NCBI GenBank assembly: GCA_016934095.1
Contig: JAFGTO010000007.1
Span: 1-11,524 of the forward strand
DNA from: Candidatus Glassiibacteriota bacterium
GTDB lineage: Bacteria; Gemmatimonadota; Glassbacteria; GWA2-58-10
DNA length: 11,524 bases
Reading direction: 5' to 3'
Shown here: piece after piece, positions 1-7,412 of the stretch
How positions within the stretch are numbered: the stretch's first letter is position 1
Layout: each line of letters opens with the position of its first letter
The notes under the pieces: model-generated
Seen by the model: the letters and a program-made list of their open reading frames with translations, nothing else
Told to the model about the DNA's origin: nothing
Databases searched by the model: none
Translations under genes and position numbers: made by a program

Positions 1-10
1 GAGCCTCCTG

Positions 11-33
11 TTTTAGTGGTCAGTTCACTAAAA
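11..33. repeat. Short perfect inverted repeat, operator- or hairpin-like
   Basis: The arms TTTTAGTG (11-18) and CACTAAAA (26-33) are exact reverse complements around a 7-nt spacer. The surrounding 80 bases are AT-rich and non-coding compared with the genes. It could be the site of a dimeric repressor, or a hairpin at the end of a transcript entering from the left, but no T-run follows. It lies about 250 bp upstream of the first gene, so any role in that gene's control is only a possibility. Confidence 0.35.
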
Positions 34-197
34 TATAAGCTATCCCGTGGTCATATGATACAAACTTTAAATAAATGAGCCAGGGAGTTGAAACTCCGGC
101 CGTGTGTCCCGGCCGGGCCGCTTTCGCTGCCGGTAACACTTCCCTGTAAGATCGGGTCCGGAAAGCCGGCGGGTCTGTCTCAATGACCTGCAGGGCA

Positions 198-227
198 TTG
201 TTGCGCCCGGGAAAGGCCGGGCATAAT
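198..227 (+). promoter_or_regulatory. Weak candidate promoter for the Tat-exported enzyme gene
   Basis: CATAAT (222-227) matches five of six bases of the sigma-70 -10 consensus. TTGTTG (198-203) lies 18 nt upstream but matches only three of six -35 positions. A 6-bp GC hairpin (GCCCGG 205-210, CCGGGC 217-222) fills the spacer and could act as a binding site, or could be chance. A start near 234 would give a leader of about 50 nt before the start codon at 286. Only the -10 match is reasonably good. Confidence 0.2.
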
Positions 228-285
228 ATGTATCCGGCCGCACCTGACTTTTTCATGCAGTAAGACACCATGCCCGGGAGCTGAA

Positions 286-1839
286 ATGATCGACAGGAGG
301 AATTTCATCAAGTCCGGTGCCGCGGCTGCCGCACTGGGGGGGCTGGCAGCCGGCCCCTCCGGGGCGGATGTGCCCGTGCACCTCTGGCAGGGTTACGATT
401 TCGGCCCAGGCCCCCCGGTCCCGGACAGGCTCAACCAGGGGCCTTTCGGCGACCAGGGGGTCGAGAACTGGGCCACCATCTGCAGCACCTCGCCCTCCCG
501 GGAGCAGGTCCGGAATTTCGGTACCGGCCTGGTGGGCTATACCTGGGAGGAGGCCGGGCCTTCCCTGGCGGCCCGCAGGGGGGAGGAGACCCTGGAGCGG
601 CACGTGGAGAAGCTGGCCGCCCTGCCGTTCGTCGATGTCCTCTACATCCGCTGCGACTGGCGGGATGTCCAGAACAGGCCCGGCCGTCTGGACTTGCATC
701 CCATCTGGAAGCTGACTTTCGACGCCGCCAGGACTTACGGCCTGCGGGTGGGTTTCCGCGTGCAGCTTTCCAACACGGTCTATCAGCCGGAGCGGGTGGC
801 CCTGCCGGATTTCCTGCAGCCGAAAATACCACTGGTCGAGATCGGCAGCAGGGGTGGCACACGGATGCGCGAGCCGATGTACCACCACCCGGAATTCCTC
901 AAGGCCTTCCGCGAGCTTAACGAGCTGCTGGCCGCCGAGCTCGATGACAGCCCCCTGGTGGAATACATGGACCTGATGATGTACGGGTTTTGGGGAGAGG
1001 GACATACCGGCGGCCTGCCGAGCCCTTTCCCGGACTACCTGACCGCGGAAAAAACCATGACTGAAATCACCCGGCTGCAGCTCGACACCTGGAAGAGAGT
1101 GCCCCTGGCGGTCAACACCCAGCCGGACAGCAGCCACGCGGGCAACCGCGAAGTGCTCGACATGACCGTGCGCTCGGGCGGCTGGCTGCGCTCGGACAGT
1201 ATCATCCATGATGAGCCGATCCAGGTCGAGCGCCTGGCCAACCGGCCCCCCTGGCTGGCCGTGATCATGGAGCAGGGCTGGCGCCGGGATTACGACCTGG
1301 CAAAGATACCGGTGGATGAGTTCGGGGTGAACGCCAAGGAGAAATCCATGCTCAAGGTGCTGGAGCTGCGGGGGAATTACTGGTCCCTGTGGACCGAGGC
1401 GGACAACCTGGCCGATTACTACCGGCGCTGTTCAGGCGGGATCGACACCCTCCGGCAGCGTATGGGCTACCGGGTGCGGCCCTCCTGGGTCTGGCAGCGG
1501 GAGCGGGAAGGCTCTCCAGAGCTGATTGTCGGTTTCGCCAACGACGGCGTGGCCGGAGTGCCGGGAGTGCTGCGGGTTACGGTGGCGAGCAGCGACGGCT
1601 CGTTCGAGACGGGCGGTTGCCTGGATGCCGGGCGTCCCTACGGCGGAGAAGTGCGGCAGGCAGGGTTCCTCCTGCCCGTGGACATGTACGGGAAAAAAGT
1701 CCGGATCCGCGGTGAGATAATCACCAATGGAGTCAAGCGCCCACTGCAATGGGCCTGCGCCGAGCGGACCGAAGAGGACAAGTCCCTCGCCGTGCAGTTG
1801 AGAGACAAGGGAAAGCTGGTCTGGGGAGAGGCGTTCTGA
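286..1839 (+). CDS. Tat-exported putative glycoside hydrolase-like TIM-barrel protein
   Basis: A 517-aa protein. The ATG is preceded by GGGAG (276-280) at suitable spacing. The N-terminus has a twin-arginine signal (RRNFIKSG at residues 4-11, then an Ala/Gly-rich hydrophobic stretch to about residue 26), so the product should be folded in the cytoplasm and exported by Tat. Residues about 70-390 look like a (beta/alpha)8 hydrolase barrel. There are alternating strands such as FVDVLYIRCDW and LRVGFRVQLSN, then YMDLMMYGFWGEGH near residues 228-241, where the Glu is a plausible acid catalyst. Residues about 400-500 look like a beta-sandwich (LIVGFANDGVAGVPGVLRVTV). The layout resembles DUF4832/GH42-like proteins of Planctomycetes and related phyla. 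That assignment rests on recalled similarity, and the substrate is unknown. An intrinsic terminator follows 48 bp after the stop, so the gene is probably a single transcription unit. Alternative: a non-catalytic sugar-binding barrel. Confidence 0.85.
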   Translation: MIDRRNFIKSGAAAAALGGLAAGPSGADVPVHLWQGYDFGPGPPVPDRLNQGPFGDQGVENWATICSTSPSREQVRNFGTGLVGYTWEEAGPSLAARRGEETLERHVEKLAALPFVDVLYIRCDWRDVQNRPGRLDLHPIWKLTFDAARTYGLRVGFRVQLSNTVYQPERVALPDFLQPKIPLVEIGSRGGTRMREPMYHHPEFLKAFRELNELLAAELDDSPLVEYMDLMMYGFWGEGHTGGLPSPFPDYLTAEKTMTEITRLQLDTWKRVPLAVNTQPDSSHAGNREVLDMTVRSGGWLRSDSIIHDEPIQVERLANRPPWLAVIMEQGWRRDYDLAKIPVDEFGVNAKEKSMLKVLELRGNYWSLWTEADNLADYYRRCSGGIDTLRQRMGYRVRPSWVWQREREGSPELIVGFANDGVAGVPGVLRVTVASSDGSFETGGCLDAGRPYGGEVRQAGFLLPVDMYGKKVRIRGEIITNGVKRPLQWACAERTEEDKSLAVQLRDKGKLVWGEAF

Positions 1840-1887
1840 TCCGGATTATTCAACAATTTTGAATTACAGTCCTGAACGACAATTCCC

Positions 1888-1913
1888 GCCTGCCTTTGGC
1901 AGGCACCCTTTTT
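1888..1913 (+). terminator. Intrinsic terminator after the Tat enzyme gene
   Basis: GCCTGCC (1888-1894) and GGCAGGC (1898-1904) form a perfect 7-bp GC-rich stem with a TTT loop. ACCC and then five T residues (1909-1913) follow. It lies 48 bp downstream of the stop codon at 1839. The four bases between stem and T-run make it slightly imperfect, but the position and polarity fit. Confidence 0.6.
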
Positions 1914-1965
1914 ACTAATGGATAATTTTTTCTTCCCTCTGCTGGCCGGATGGGGCTATGGAGCA

Positions 1966-1997
1966 TTCCCCCTTAAGAAAGGGGGAAACAGGGGGTT
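1966..1997. repeat. G5/C5 dispersed palindromic repeat, copy 1
   Basis: The core is CCCCCTT, a short loop, AAGGGGG, then AAACA and a further GGGGG. The first two parts form a hairpin of about 7 bp, and the second G5 tract offers an alternative partner for the C5 tract. The same layout recurs at 7413-7445 in the same orientation, also intergenic. Similar CCCCCTT-n-AAGGGGG-AAA-n-A-GGGGG units are, from memory, common short dispersed repeats in many bacterial genomes. A role in transcript 3' ends or as a non-autonomous element is possible but not shown. Confidence 0.6.
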
Positions 1998-2010
1998 GTA
2001 CAGGTTCTGA

Positions 2011-2039
2011 TTAACCCAACAGGAAAATTTATGAATAAT
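2011..2039 (+). promoter_or_regulatory. Candidate promoter for the first amidohydrolase
   Basis: TTAACC (2011-2016, four of six -35 positions) and AATAAT (2034-2039, five of six -10 positions) are separated by exactly 17 nt in an AT-rich patch just after the G5/C5 repeat. Transcription would begin near 2046 and leave a leader of about 120 nt before the ATG at 2167. The match is moderate, and sigma factor preference in this lineage is unknown. Confidence 0.25.
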
Positions 2040-2166
2040 CCCGGCTAACTGCCCCAAACCGGTGAGAAATTAGTTGCGCGGACTGGATGAATTCGCCAAT
2101 TTGATTGGGTCTTTTTCCGGTGTGCGGCATCTCCCGATGGAGTTTACAGCTTCAATAGGAGTGAAG

Positions 2167-3303
2167 ATGCATTCCTGCTGCAAAGGGTGTTTAACTTCCT
2201 GCCGGCTTTTCCTTTACCTTGTTCTTTGGGCGCTCGCATTTTATCTCGCGGGCTGCTCAGGGCCGCAGGCCGTGGAGCGTGAACCCGGAATGACCGAGGC
2301 CGAGCTTCGGGAAATGCTCAAGATTGATTTCCATGACCATATCGATGCTCTCCCCGCGGCCGGGGAAGCCGCTTTCATCGGCAAGCTCAGGGAGCACAAC
2401 CTCAAATGGCTGACTATCGCCACTGTCGGCACCCAATGGCAGGGCCTGCAGCAGCAGATAAATGTGGCGGAGACGCTGCATGCACGCTACCCGCAGCAGG
2501 TGGCCTGGATCACCTCGTTCAACCTGGAGAACTGGGGTGAGACGGGCTGGGAAAGCTCGGCGGTCCGGCAGGTCGGGGAAGGCTTCGCCGCCGGTGCGGT
2601 GGGAGTGAAAGTCTGGAAGGATATCGGCATGGTCCTCAGGGACCCGGACAGCAGTTTCGTGATGATCGACGACCCCCGCTTCGACCCGGTCTTCGAGTAC
2701 ATCGAGAGCCGCGGCAAGACCCTGGTGGCCCACATCGGCGAGCCGCGCAACTGCTGGCTGCCCCTGGACTCGATGACAGTCAACAACGACCGGGCATATT
2801 TCGCGGAGAACCCGCAGTACCATGCCTACCTTCACCCGGAAATCCCCTACTACTGGGAACATATCCGGGCCCGCGACCGGGTGCTCGAGAAGCACCCCGG
2901 CCTGCGAATGGTGGGCTGCCACCTGGGCAGCCTGGAGTTCGACGTGGACGAGCTGGCCCGGCGGTTCGACAAATACCCCAATTTTGCGGTGGACCTGGCC
3001 GCACGGATCTGCCACTTGCAGGTGCAGGACCGCGACAAGGTGCGTGATTTCTGTATCAAGTACCAGGACCGCCTGCTCTACGGTACGGACCTGGCCGTGG
3101 ACTCGACTTGTGTCGGATCCGGGATGACCCGGGCCCTCGAGCTTATCGAGGCCACTTATAGCCGCGATTACCAATACTTTGCCACGGATGACGAGATGGA
3201 GGTGCCGGAGGTCAATGGCAAGTTTCACGGCCTGGCCCTGCCGGCTGCGGTGCTGAAAAAGATCTTTTACGGCAATGCCGGGAAGTGGTATCCGGGAATA
3301 TGA
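2167..3303 (+). CDS. Amidohydrolase_2-superfamily lipoprotein (paralog A)
   Basis: A 378-aa protein from the ATG at 2167. This start is chosen over the upstream in-frame TTG (2074) because AGGAG (2157-2161) sits 5 nt before it and translation then opens directly into a lipoprotein signal with lipobox LAGC (Cys30). The mature part is a metal-dependent TIM-barrel hydrolase of the PF04909 type. It has HxH in DFHDH (H56, H58), VKVWK (148-151), VAHIGEP with H189, CHLG with H252 and YGTD with D308, so the expected mononuclear-metal ligand set looks complete. Family members act on lactones, carboxylated rings and similar small molecules; the substrate here is unknown. Lipidation should place it in the envelope. 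The signal region is unusually Cys-rich (Cys at 4, 5, 8 and 12 as well as the lipobox Cys). A close paralog follows 242 bp downstream, with very uneven identity along its length. A lactonase, decarboxylase or amidase role are all open. Confidence 0.9.
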   Translation: MHSCCKGCLTSCRLFLYLVLWALAFYLAGCSGPQAVEREPGMTEAELREMLKIDFHDHIDALPAAGEAAFIGKLREHNLKWLTIATVGTQWQGLQQQINVAETLHARYPQQVAWITSFNLENWGETGWESSAVRQVGEGFAAGAVGVKVWKDIGMVLRDPDSSFVMIDDPRFDPVFEYIESRGKTLVAHIGEPRNCWLPLDSMTVNNDRAYFAENPQYHAYLHPEIPYYWEHIRARDRVLEKHPGLRMVGCHLGSLEFDVDELARRFDKYPNFAVDLAARICHLQVQDRDKVRDFCIKYQDRLLYGTDLAVDSTCVGSGMTRALELIEATYSRDYQYFATDDEMEVPEVNGKFHGLALPAAVLKKIFYGNAGKWYPGI

Positions 3304-3318
3304 CTCCACAATTAAATA

Positions 3319-3347
3319 GGGGCGTTGAAAAAATACCTCAACGCCCC
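3319..3347 (+). terminator. Strong hairpin after paralog A, probable transcript end
   Basis: GGGGCGTTGA (3319-3328) and TCAACGCCCC (3338-3347) form a perfect 10-bp stem with a 9-nt A-rich loop, 15 bp after the stop codon. No T-run follows, so it is either a non-canonical terminator or a structure that protects the mRNA 3' end. Its position between the two paralogs suggests they may be transcribed separately or at unequal levels. Confidence 0.45.
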
Positions 3348-3370
3348 ATGGGGAAATTTATTGCTTCATG

Positions 3371-3490
3371 GGCTGTCAAGGGCAAGACAAGCCGTTTCCA
3401 GTGTAATTGTAAGAATTCCTACATGTTATGTAAGTAATGCCTTCTTGCCGCATGTCGTTGCCCCAAGAGTGGAAACGGCCCTTGACAGCC
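3371..3490. repeat. 120-bp fold-back (MITE-like) element between the paralogs
   Basis: GGCTGTCAAGGGC (3371-3383) is the exact reverse complement of GCCCTTGACAGCC (3478-3490). The arms continue with CGTTTCCA (3393-3400) and TGGAAACG (3470-3477) after a 9-nt bulge on the left side only, giving 21 paired bases in total. The interior is AT-richer and non-coding, with a small TACAT/ATGTA hairpin at 3420-3432. Each arm contains a TTGACA hexamer pointing outward (3482-3487 on +, 3374-3379 on -). No flanking target duplication was recognised. It could be a miniature mobile element, a REP-type pair or an attenuator-like structure ahead of paralog B. Confidence 0.55.
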
Positions 3491-3545
3491 TTTGTACTCT
3501 AACTTCTTGATATTTCAACGTACTTTATATGACTCGGGAGGACAG

Positions 3546-4694
3546 ATGCGCCCAACGAAAAACTTTATTCGCCGTTGCCTGTACGTGGTTTTCCCGGTCC
3601 TGTCCGCGCTGGCCTTGTTCGGCTGTTCCGGTCCGCAGGGCGGCGGGCAGGGGAAGGCGGAGCCGGTGCAGGAGCAATACCTGAGTGTCGACGAGCTGAT
3701 GGCGATGCCCAAAATAGATGCGCACGTCCACCTCAGAGGCTTGCTGGATTCCGAGGTCGGCCCCCTGCTGGCCACCCTGCAGAAACACAACATGCGCTGG
3801 CTTACGATCAGCACCCGCGGGATGAAGCGGGAGTTCCTGATGGACCAGATAGACCTGGCCGCGAAGCTCCACGCCGAACATCCGGAATGGATCTCCTGGG
3901 CCACCTCTTTCAGCCTGGAGAACTGGGGCGCTCCCGACTGGGAGAGCTCGGCTGTCGAGCTGATCGCGGAGGGGTTCGCCGGGGGCGCGGTAGCGGTCAA
4001 GGTCTGGAAAGAGATAGGCATGGTGCTCAAGGACCCGGACGGCAGTTTCGTGATGATCGACGACCCCCGCTTCGACCCGGTCTTCGACTACATCGAAAGC
4101 CGCGGCAAGACCCTGGTGGCCCACATCGGCGAACCGCGCAACTGCTGGCTGCCCCTGGACTCGATGACTGTCAACAACGACCGCAAGTATTTCGCGGAGA
4201 ACCCGCAGTACCACTCCTACCTTCACCCGGAAATCCCCCACTATTGGAAACATGTCGAGGCGCGGGACAGGGTGCTCGCACGTCATCCCGGCCTGCGGCT
4301 AGTGGGCTGCCACCTGGGCAGCCTGGAGTTCGACGTGGACGAGCTGGCCCGGCGGTTCGACAAATACCCCAATTTCGCCGTGGACCTGGCCGCCAGGGTC
4401 TGCCACTTCCAGGTGCAGGACCGGGAAAAGGTCCGCCGCTTCTGTCTCAAGTACCAGGACAGGATCCTCTACGGCACCGACCTCGGTGCTGGCCGGGTCT
4501 ATATGCAGACCAGCATAGACTCCACCATTACCCGGATCGAGGAAACCTACCGCAACGACTACCTTTATTTCGCCACAGAACGGGAAATGGAGGTCTGGGA
4601 GGTGGACGGCAAGTTCCGCGGCCTGGCCCTGCCGGCCGATGTATTGAAAAAGATCTTCCACGATAACGCCGTGCGGTGGTATCCCGGTATCTGA
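3546..4694 (+). CDS. Amidohydrolase_2-superfamily lipoprotein (paralog B)
   Basis: A 382-aa protein from the ATG at 3546, with GGGAGG (3536-3541) 4 nt upstream. The in-frame TTG at 3492 lies inside or next to the fold-back element and is rejected as the start. The signal peptide has a basic n-region (MRPTKNFIRR) and lipobox LFGC (Cys27). A low-complexity Gly/Gln linker follows. The catalytic features match paralog A: HxH in DAHVH (H60, H62), VKVWK (152-155), H193 in VAHIGEP, H256 in CHLG and D312 in YGTD. It should therefore be an active envelope metal hydrolase. It differs from paralog A mainly in the first barrel third and around residues 313-330 (GAGRVYMQTSIDSTITR), which follow the catalytic Asp and could shape the substrate pocket. 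The two enzymes may act on related but different substrates. The next gene starts 100 bp downstream with no clear terminator between, so co-transcription is possible. Confidence 0.9.
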   Translation: MRPTKNFIRRCLYVVFPVLSALALFGCSGPQGGGQGKAEPVQEQYLSVDELMAMPKIDAHVHLRGLLDSEVGPLLATLQKHNMRWLTISTRGMKREFLMDQIDLAAKLHAEHPEWISWATSFSLENWGAPDWESSAVELIAEGFAGGAVAVKVWKEIGMVLKDPDGSFVMIDDPRFDPVFDYIESRGKTLVAHIGEPRNCWLPLDSMTVNNDRKYFAENPQYHSYLHPEIPHYWKHVEARDRVLARHPGLRLVGCHLGSLEFDVDELARRFDKYPNFAVDLAARVCHFQVQDREKVRRFCLKYQDRILYGTDLGAGRVYMQTSIDSTITRIEETYRNDYLYFATEREMEVWEVDGKFRGLALPADVLKKIFHDNAVRWYPGI

Positions 4695-4794
4695 CCCGGG
4701 GCGGCTTTGGCAGCCGGGCGTGCCCGCTGTCCTGGCCCGGCGGCGGCGACCGATTCTCTGCTTGTTGGCTCAACTCAACGGCGGGTAAGGGAAA

Positions 4795-7248
4795 ATGAGA
4801 GCTAATACCGGATGGATCAGATGGCTGACAGTCCTCTCGGCGGCAGCGGTTTTCTGGACGGCGGGCTGCCGGACCGGCCCCGGGAGTGCGGAGCACAACA
4901 GTCTTTCCGCCGGCGCTGAAAAAGAGCCGGCCCACTCCTGGCGGGTGATCGGGCCGGGGGGCGGGGGCGGAATTTTCCTGCCCACGATCAGCCCTTTCGA
5001 CCCCGACCTGGTGCTCACCCACTGCGACATGACGGCAGCTTATATCACCTATGACGGTGGCGGGAGCTGGCGCATGTTCAATCTCTGGAACGTACCCTCG
5101 GACTTCGAGTTCGACCCGGGAGACCCGGAGACCATCTACGCCGCCTGCCGGGGCTACCTCCACAGCGAGGACCGCGGCTCCGGGCTGAGCCTGCTCTTCC
5201 GCTCAGAGGACCGCGGCAAGCGCTGGCGCGTGATCTATCCCGACATCGCCAGGGCGGTGCCGGTGGAAAAACTGCAGTCCCGGGACTTCCTGCCATCGGG
5301 GATCATCGAGGGTGCGCTGGATGCCACCATCCAGAAAATCCGGGTCGACCCGGCGGACAGCCGCCGCATCTTCCTGGGGCTTTCGCCGCTGAGGGCCTAC
5401 ATGGGCAGCGGCGACCGGCAGGAGGTCAAATCCGCCATGCTGGTGGTTTCCGCGGACCGGGGCGCAACCTGGCGTCTGGTTGCCGAGCTGCCGGGTTTTG
5501 TCCCCCTGGCGATCTTCCCGGGCAGCCCGGCGGGCCATCCGGATGAGGTTACGGTCTTCACCGAGAGGGCCTGCGCCCGGGTAGAGCTGAGCTCCGGCAA
5601 GCTGACCCAGGTCTCCCTGCCGGTGGAGAGGATTGCGGCTGTCGAGGGCGGCACCGGCGCACAAGGCACGACCATCTACCTCCTCGCGCCGATGGGCCGC
5701 AGGGAGGGCAAGCTCGAGGGTGGGGTGTTCCGCAGCACCGACCGGGGAGCGAGCTGGACTCAGGCCAGCGGTGGACTGCTCCAGGGCGTGGCCGAAGGCC
5801 AGGTGCCGAGGATACGCACCATGGCAGTCTGCCGCAGCAGGCCCGAGGTGGCCTATCTCTCGAGCTATAACTCAGCCGGGGAGCAGGGCGGCTGGCGCTA
5901 CGGCATCTTCAAGACCGCGAACGCCGGAGAGTCCTGGGAACCGGTATTGCTTTCCGACAACCGGGGCTACCTGACCGGGAATTACACGGGAGGATGGATG
6001 GAGCGCAGCTACGATCCGGGCTGGGGCGGCAATCCCCTGGCCCTGGGCGTGGCCCCCGGCGACCCGGAGATCTGTTACGCCACCGATGCGGGCCGGGCTT
6101 GCCGCACCATTGACGGCGGCAAGACCTGGCGGCAGGTCTACAGCCGCGACCTGGCGGACGGCTCGGCGGCCACGATCGGACTGAACGTAACCACCTGCTA
6201 CGGAGTGCATTTCGACCCGTTCGACCGGGACCACTTCTTTATCACCTACACCGATATCGGTCTGTTCCATACTTTTAACGGCGGGGAAAGCTGGCTGCAC
6301 TCCCTGGAAGGGGTGCCGGAGCCCTGGGTCAATACTTGCTACTGGCTGGAGTTCGACCCGCAGGTCAAGGGCCGCCTCTGGTCGGTCTGGGCCAATGCAC
6401 ACGACCTGCCGCGGGACAAGATGTTCGGCCGCCAGGGGTTCGGACGCTACCAGGGCGGGGTGGCGGTCTCGGAGGACGGGGGCCGCACCTGGCGCAGGAG
6501 CGGCGAGGGCATCCCCGAAAACTCGGTGGGCACACACCTGCTGATAGACCCGGAGAGCCCCGCCGGTTCCCGCACGCTCTATGCCTGCATCTTCGACCGC
6601 GGGGTCTATAAGTCTGTCGATGGGGGGAACTCCTGGCAGGAGGCAAACCGGGGCCTGGGGGATAACCGCTACGCCTGGAAAGTGCGCCGCAACAGCCGGG
6701 GCCGCCTGTTCCTGCTGCTCAGCCGGGGCAGGAGGGAGGGCGGCACAGTGGACGGCGAGCTTTACTCCAGCGATGACCGGGCCGGGTCCTGGCAGCCGGT
6801 GCCCCTGCCCCAGGGAGTCAATGCCCCTCACGACCTGGTGATCGACCCGGCTGAGCCGGACAGGATGTACCTGTGCTGCTGGACCCGCACGTTAGAGGGC
6901 GAGGACCGGCACGGGGGAGTGTTCCGCACGGAGGACGGCGGCCGGACCTGGAAACGGGTCTTCGATGAGAGGATAAGGGTCAACTCGGGGGCCCTGGACC
7001 CGGAACAGCCCGGCACCATTTTTATCAATACCTTCCAGAATGCGGCTTATCGCAGCGACGACCGGGGAGAGACCTGGAAGAGGCTGGAGGGATACCGCTT
7101 CAAGTGGGGCCAGCGGGCCGTTCCGGACGTCAACAACCCCGGGATGCTCTTTCTCACCACTTACGGGGGCAGCGTGTTCTACGGCCCTGCGGCCGGCGTG
7201 CCGGGCGCTTTCGAGGACATCGGGAACCTGCCCGAAACCTGGTGGTAG
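4795..7248 (+). CDS. Large Asp-box (BNR/sortilin-like) beta-propeller lipoprotein
   Basis: An 817-aa protein with a lipoprotein signal (WTAGC, Cys25) and then a short linker. The start ATG has only a modest AAGG-type ribosome site at 4787-4790. Twelve Asp-box-like motifs (S/T-x-D-x-G-x-x-W) are visible at about residues 86, 137, 219, 314, 374, 438, 493, 559, 607, 659, 712 and 754, for example RTIDGGKTW, VSEDGGRTW and RTEDGGRTW. Many are preceded by strands ending in an FDP/IDP-type turn. This number fits tandem propellers of the kind seen in sortilin/VPS10 and in GH74 xyloglucanases. A GH74-like glycanase and a non-catalytic binding propeller are both possible, since Asp boxes are structural and do not prove catalysis. 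The motifs at 374 and 493 carry Asn in place of the usual Asp, and 659 has Ala in place of the central Gly. As a lipoprotein it is probably surface- or periplasm-facing. It follows the amidohydrolases and precedes the HEAT/transglutaminase pair. Confidence 0.88.
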   Translation: MRANTGWIRWLTVLSAAAVFWTAGCRTGPGSAEHNSLSAGAEKEPAHSWRVIGPGGGGGIFLPTISPFDPDLVLTHCDMTAAYITYDGGGSWRMFNLWNVPSDFEFDPGDPETIYAACRGYLHSEDRGSGLSLLFRSEDRGKRWRVIYPDIARAVPVEKLQSRDFLPSGIIEGALDATIQKIRVDPADSRRIFLGLSPLRAYMGSGDRQEVKSAMLVVSADRGATWRLVAELPGFVPLAIFPGSPAGHPDEVTVFTERACARVELSSGKLTQVSLPVERIAAVEGGTGAQGTTIYLLAPMGRREGKLEGGVFRSTDRGASWTQASGGLLQGVAEGQVPRIRTMAVCRSRPEVAYLSSYNSAGEQGGWRYGIFKTANAGESWEPVLLSDNRGYLTGNYTGGWMERSYDPGWGGNPLALGVAPGDPEICYATDAGRACRTIDGGKTWRQVYSRDLADGSAATIGLNVTTCYGVHFDPFDRDHFFITYTDIGLFHTFNGGESWLHSLEGVPEPWVNTCYWLEFDPQVKGRLWSVWANAHDLPRDKMFGRQGFGRYQGGVAVSEDGGRTWRRSGEGIPENSVGTHLLIDPESPAGSRTLYACIFDRGVYKSVDGGNSWQEANRGLGDNRYAWKVRRNSRGRLFLLLSRGRREGGTVDGELYSSDDRAGSWQPVPLPQGVNAPHDLVIDPAEPDRMYLCCWTRTLEGEDRHGGVFRTEDGGRTWKRVFDERIRVNSGALDPEQPGTIFINTFQNAAYRSDDRGETWKRLEGYRFKWGQRAVPDVNNPGMLFLTTYGGSVFYGPAAGVPGAFEDIGNLPETWW

Positions 7249-7303
7249 AGGCTGCGGGTAACCCGGCCAGCAGGTACAGCAGACAGTCGTCCCGATCGAA
7301 GCA

Positions 7304-7326
7304 GGTTCGGGGCGCGGCGCCGGACC
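7304..7326 (+). other. GC-rich hairpin downstream of the propeller gene
   Basis: GGTTCGG (7304-7310) and CCGGACC (7320-7326) pair over 7 bp with one G-U, around a 9-nt loop. It lies 55 bp after the propeller stop codon. No T-run follows, so intrinsic termination is doubtful. In such GC-rich sequence a 7-bp stem may also be chance. Confidence 0.2.
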
Positions 7327-7412
7327 CTTGGCAAGACAGTTGATAATTATCTTTAACGTTATAAATATTTGAGCATTGTCCGGAGATGTGCGGAATAAAG
7401 TGGATAGTAATC

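Larger units (their letters stand above)
1840..2166. other. 327-bp intergenic region between the Tat enzyme and the first amidohydrolase
   Basis: No convincing gene is present on either strand. From left to right it holds an intrinsic terminator (1888-1913), a T-rich patch (1925-1935), one copy of a G5/C5 dispersed repeat (1966-1997), a promoter-like pair (2011-2039) and an apparent 5' leader of about 120 nt. The leader ends in the ribosome binding site AGGAG (2157-2161). The reading frame of the next gene stays open back to a TTG at 2074, but that stretch lacks the features of the mature protein or a signal peptide and is treated as leader. Confidence 0.6.

Noticed and set aside
1..78. Open frame from the left edge to a TGA at 76-78, possibly the tail of an upstream gene
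   Set aside because: It uses rare TTA, CTA and ATA codons unlike all neighbours and contains the 8-bp inverted repeat, so it is more likely non-coding.
20..271. 83-aa minus-strand frame in the left leader
   Set aside because: No ribosome site, no recognisable domain, and composition unlike the coding regions.
253..1209. 318-aa minus-strand frame overlapping the Tat enzyme
   Set aside because: Shadow frame of GC-biased codons; the sense gene has a Tat signal, a ribosome site and a terminator.
2257..3309. 350-aa minus-strand frame under paralog A, with counterparts at 3525-4286 and 4299-4661 under paralog B
   Set aside because: Both paralogs show similar antisense frames only because their sense sequences are alike. 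The sense strand holds the full metal-ligand set.
3325..3510. 61-aa plus-strand frame between the paralogs
   Set aside because: It lies across the hairpin and the fold-back element and has no ribosome site or recognisable domain.
4713..4741. GCCGGGC/GCCCGGC 7-bp stem ahead of the propeller gene, considered as a terminator
   Set aside because: The loop is 15 nt, no T-run follows, and such stems arise often by chance in this GC-rich spacer.
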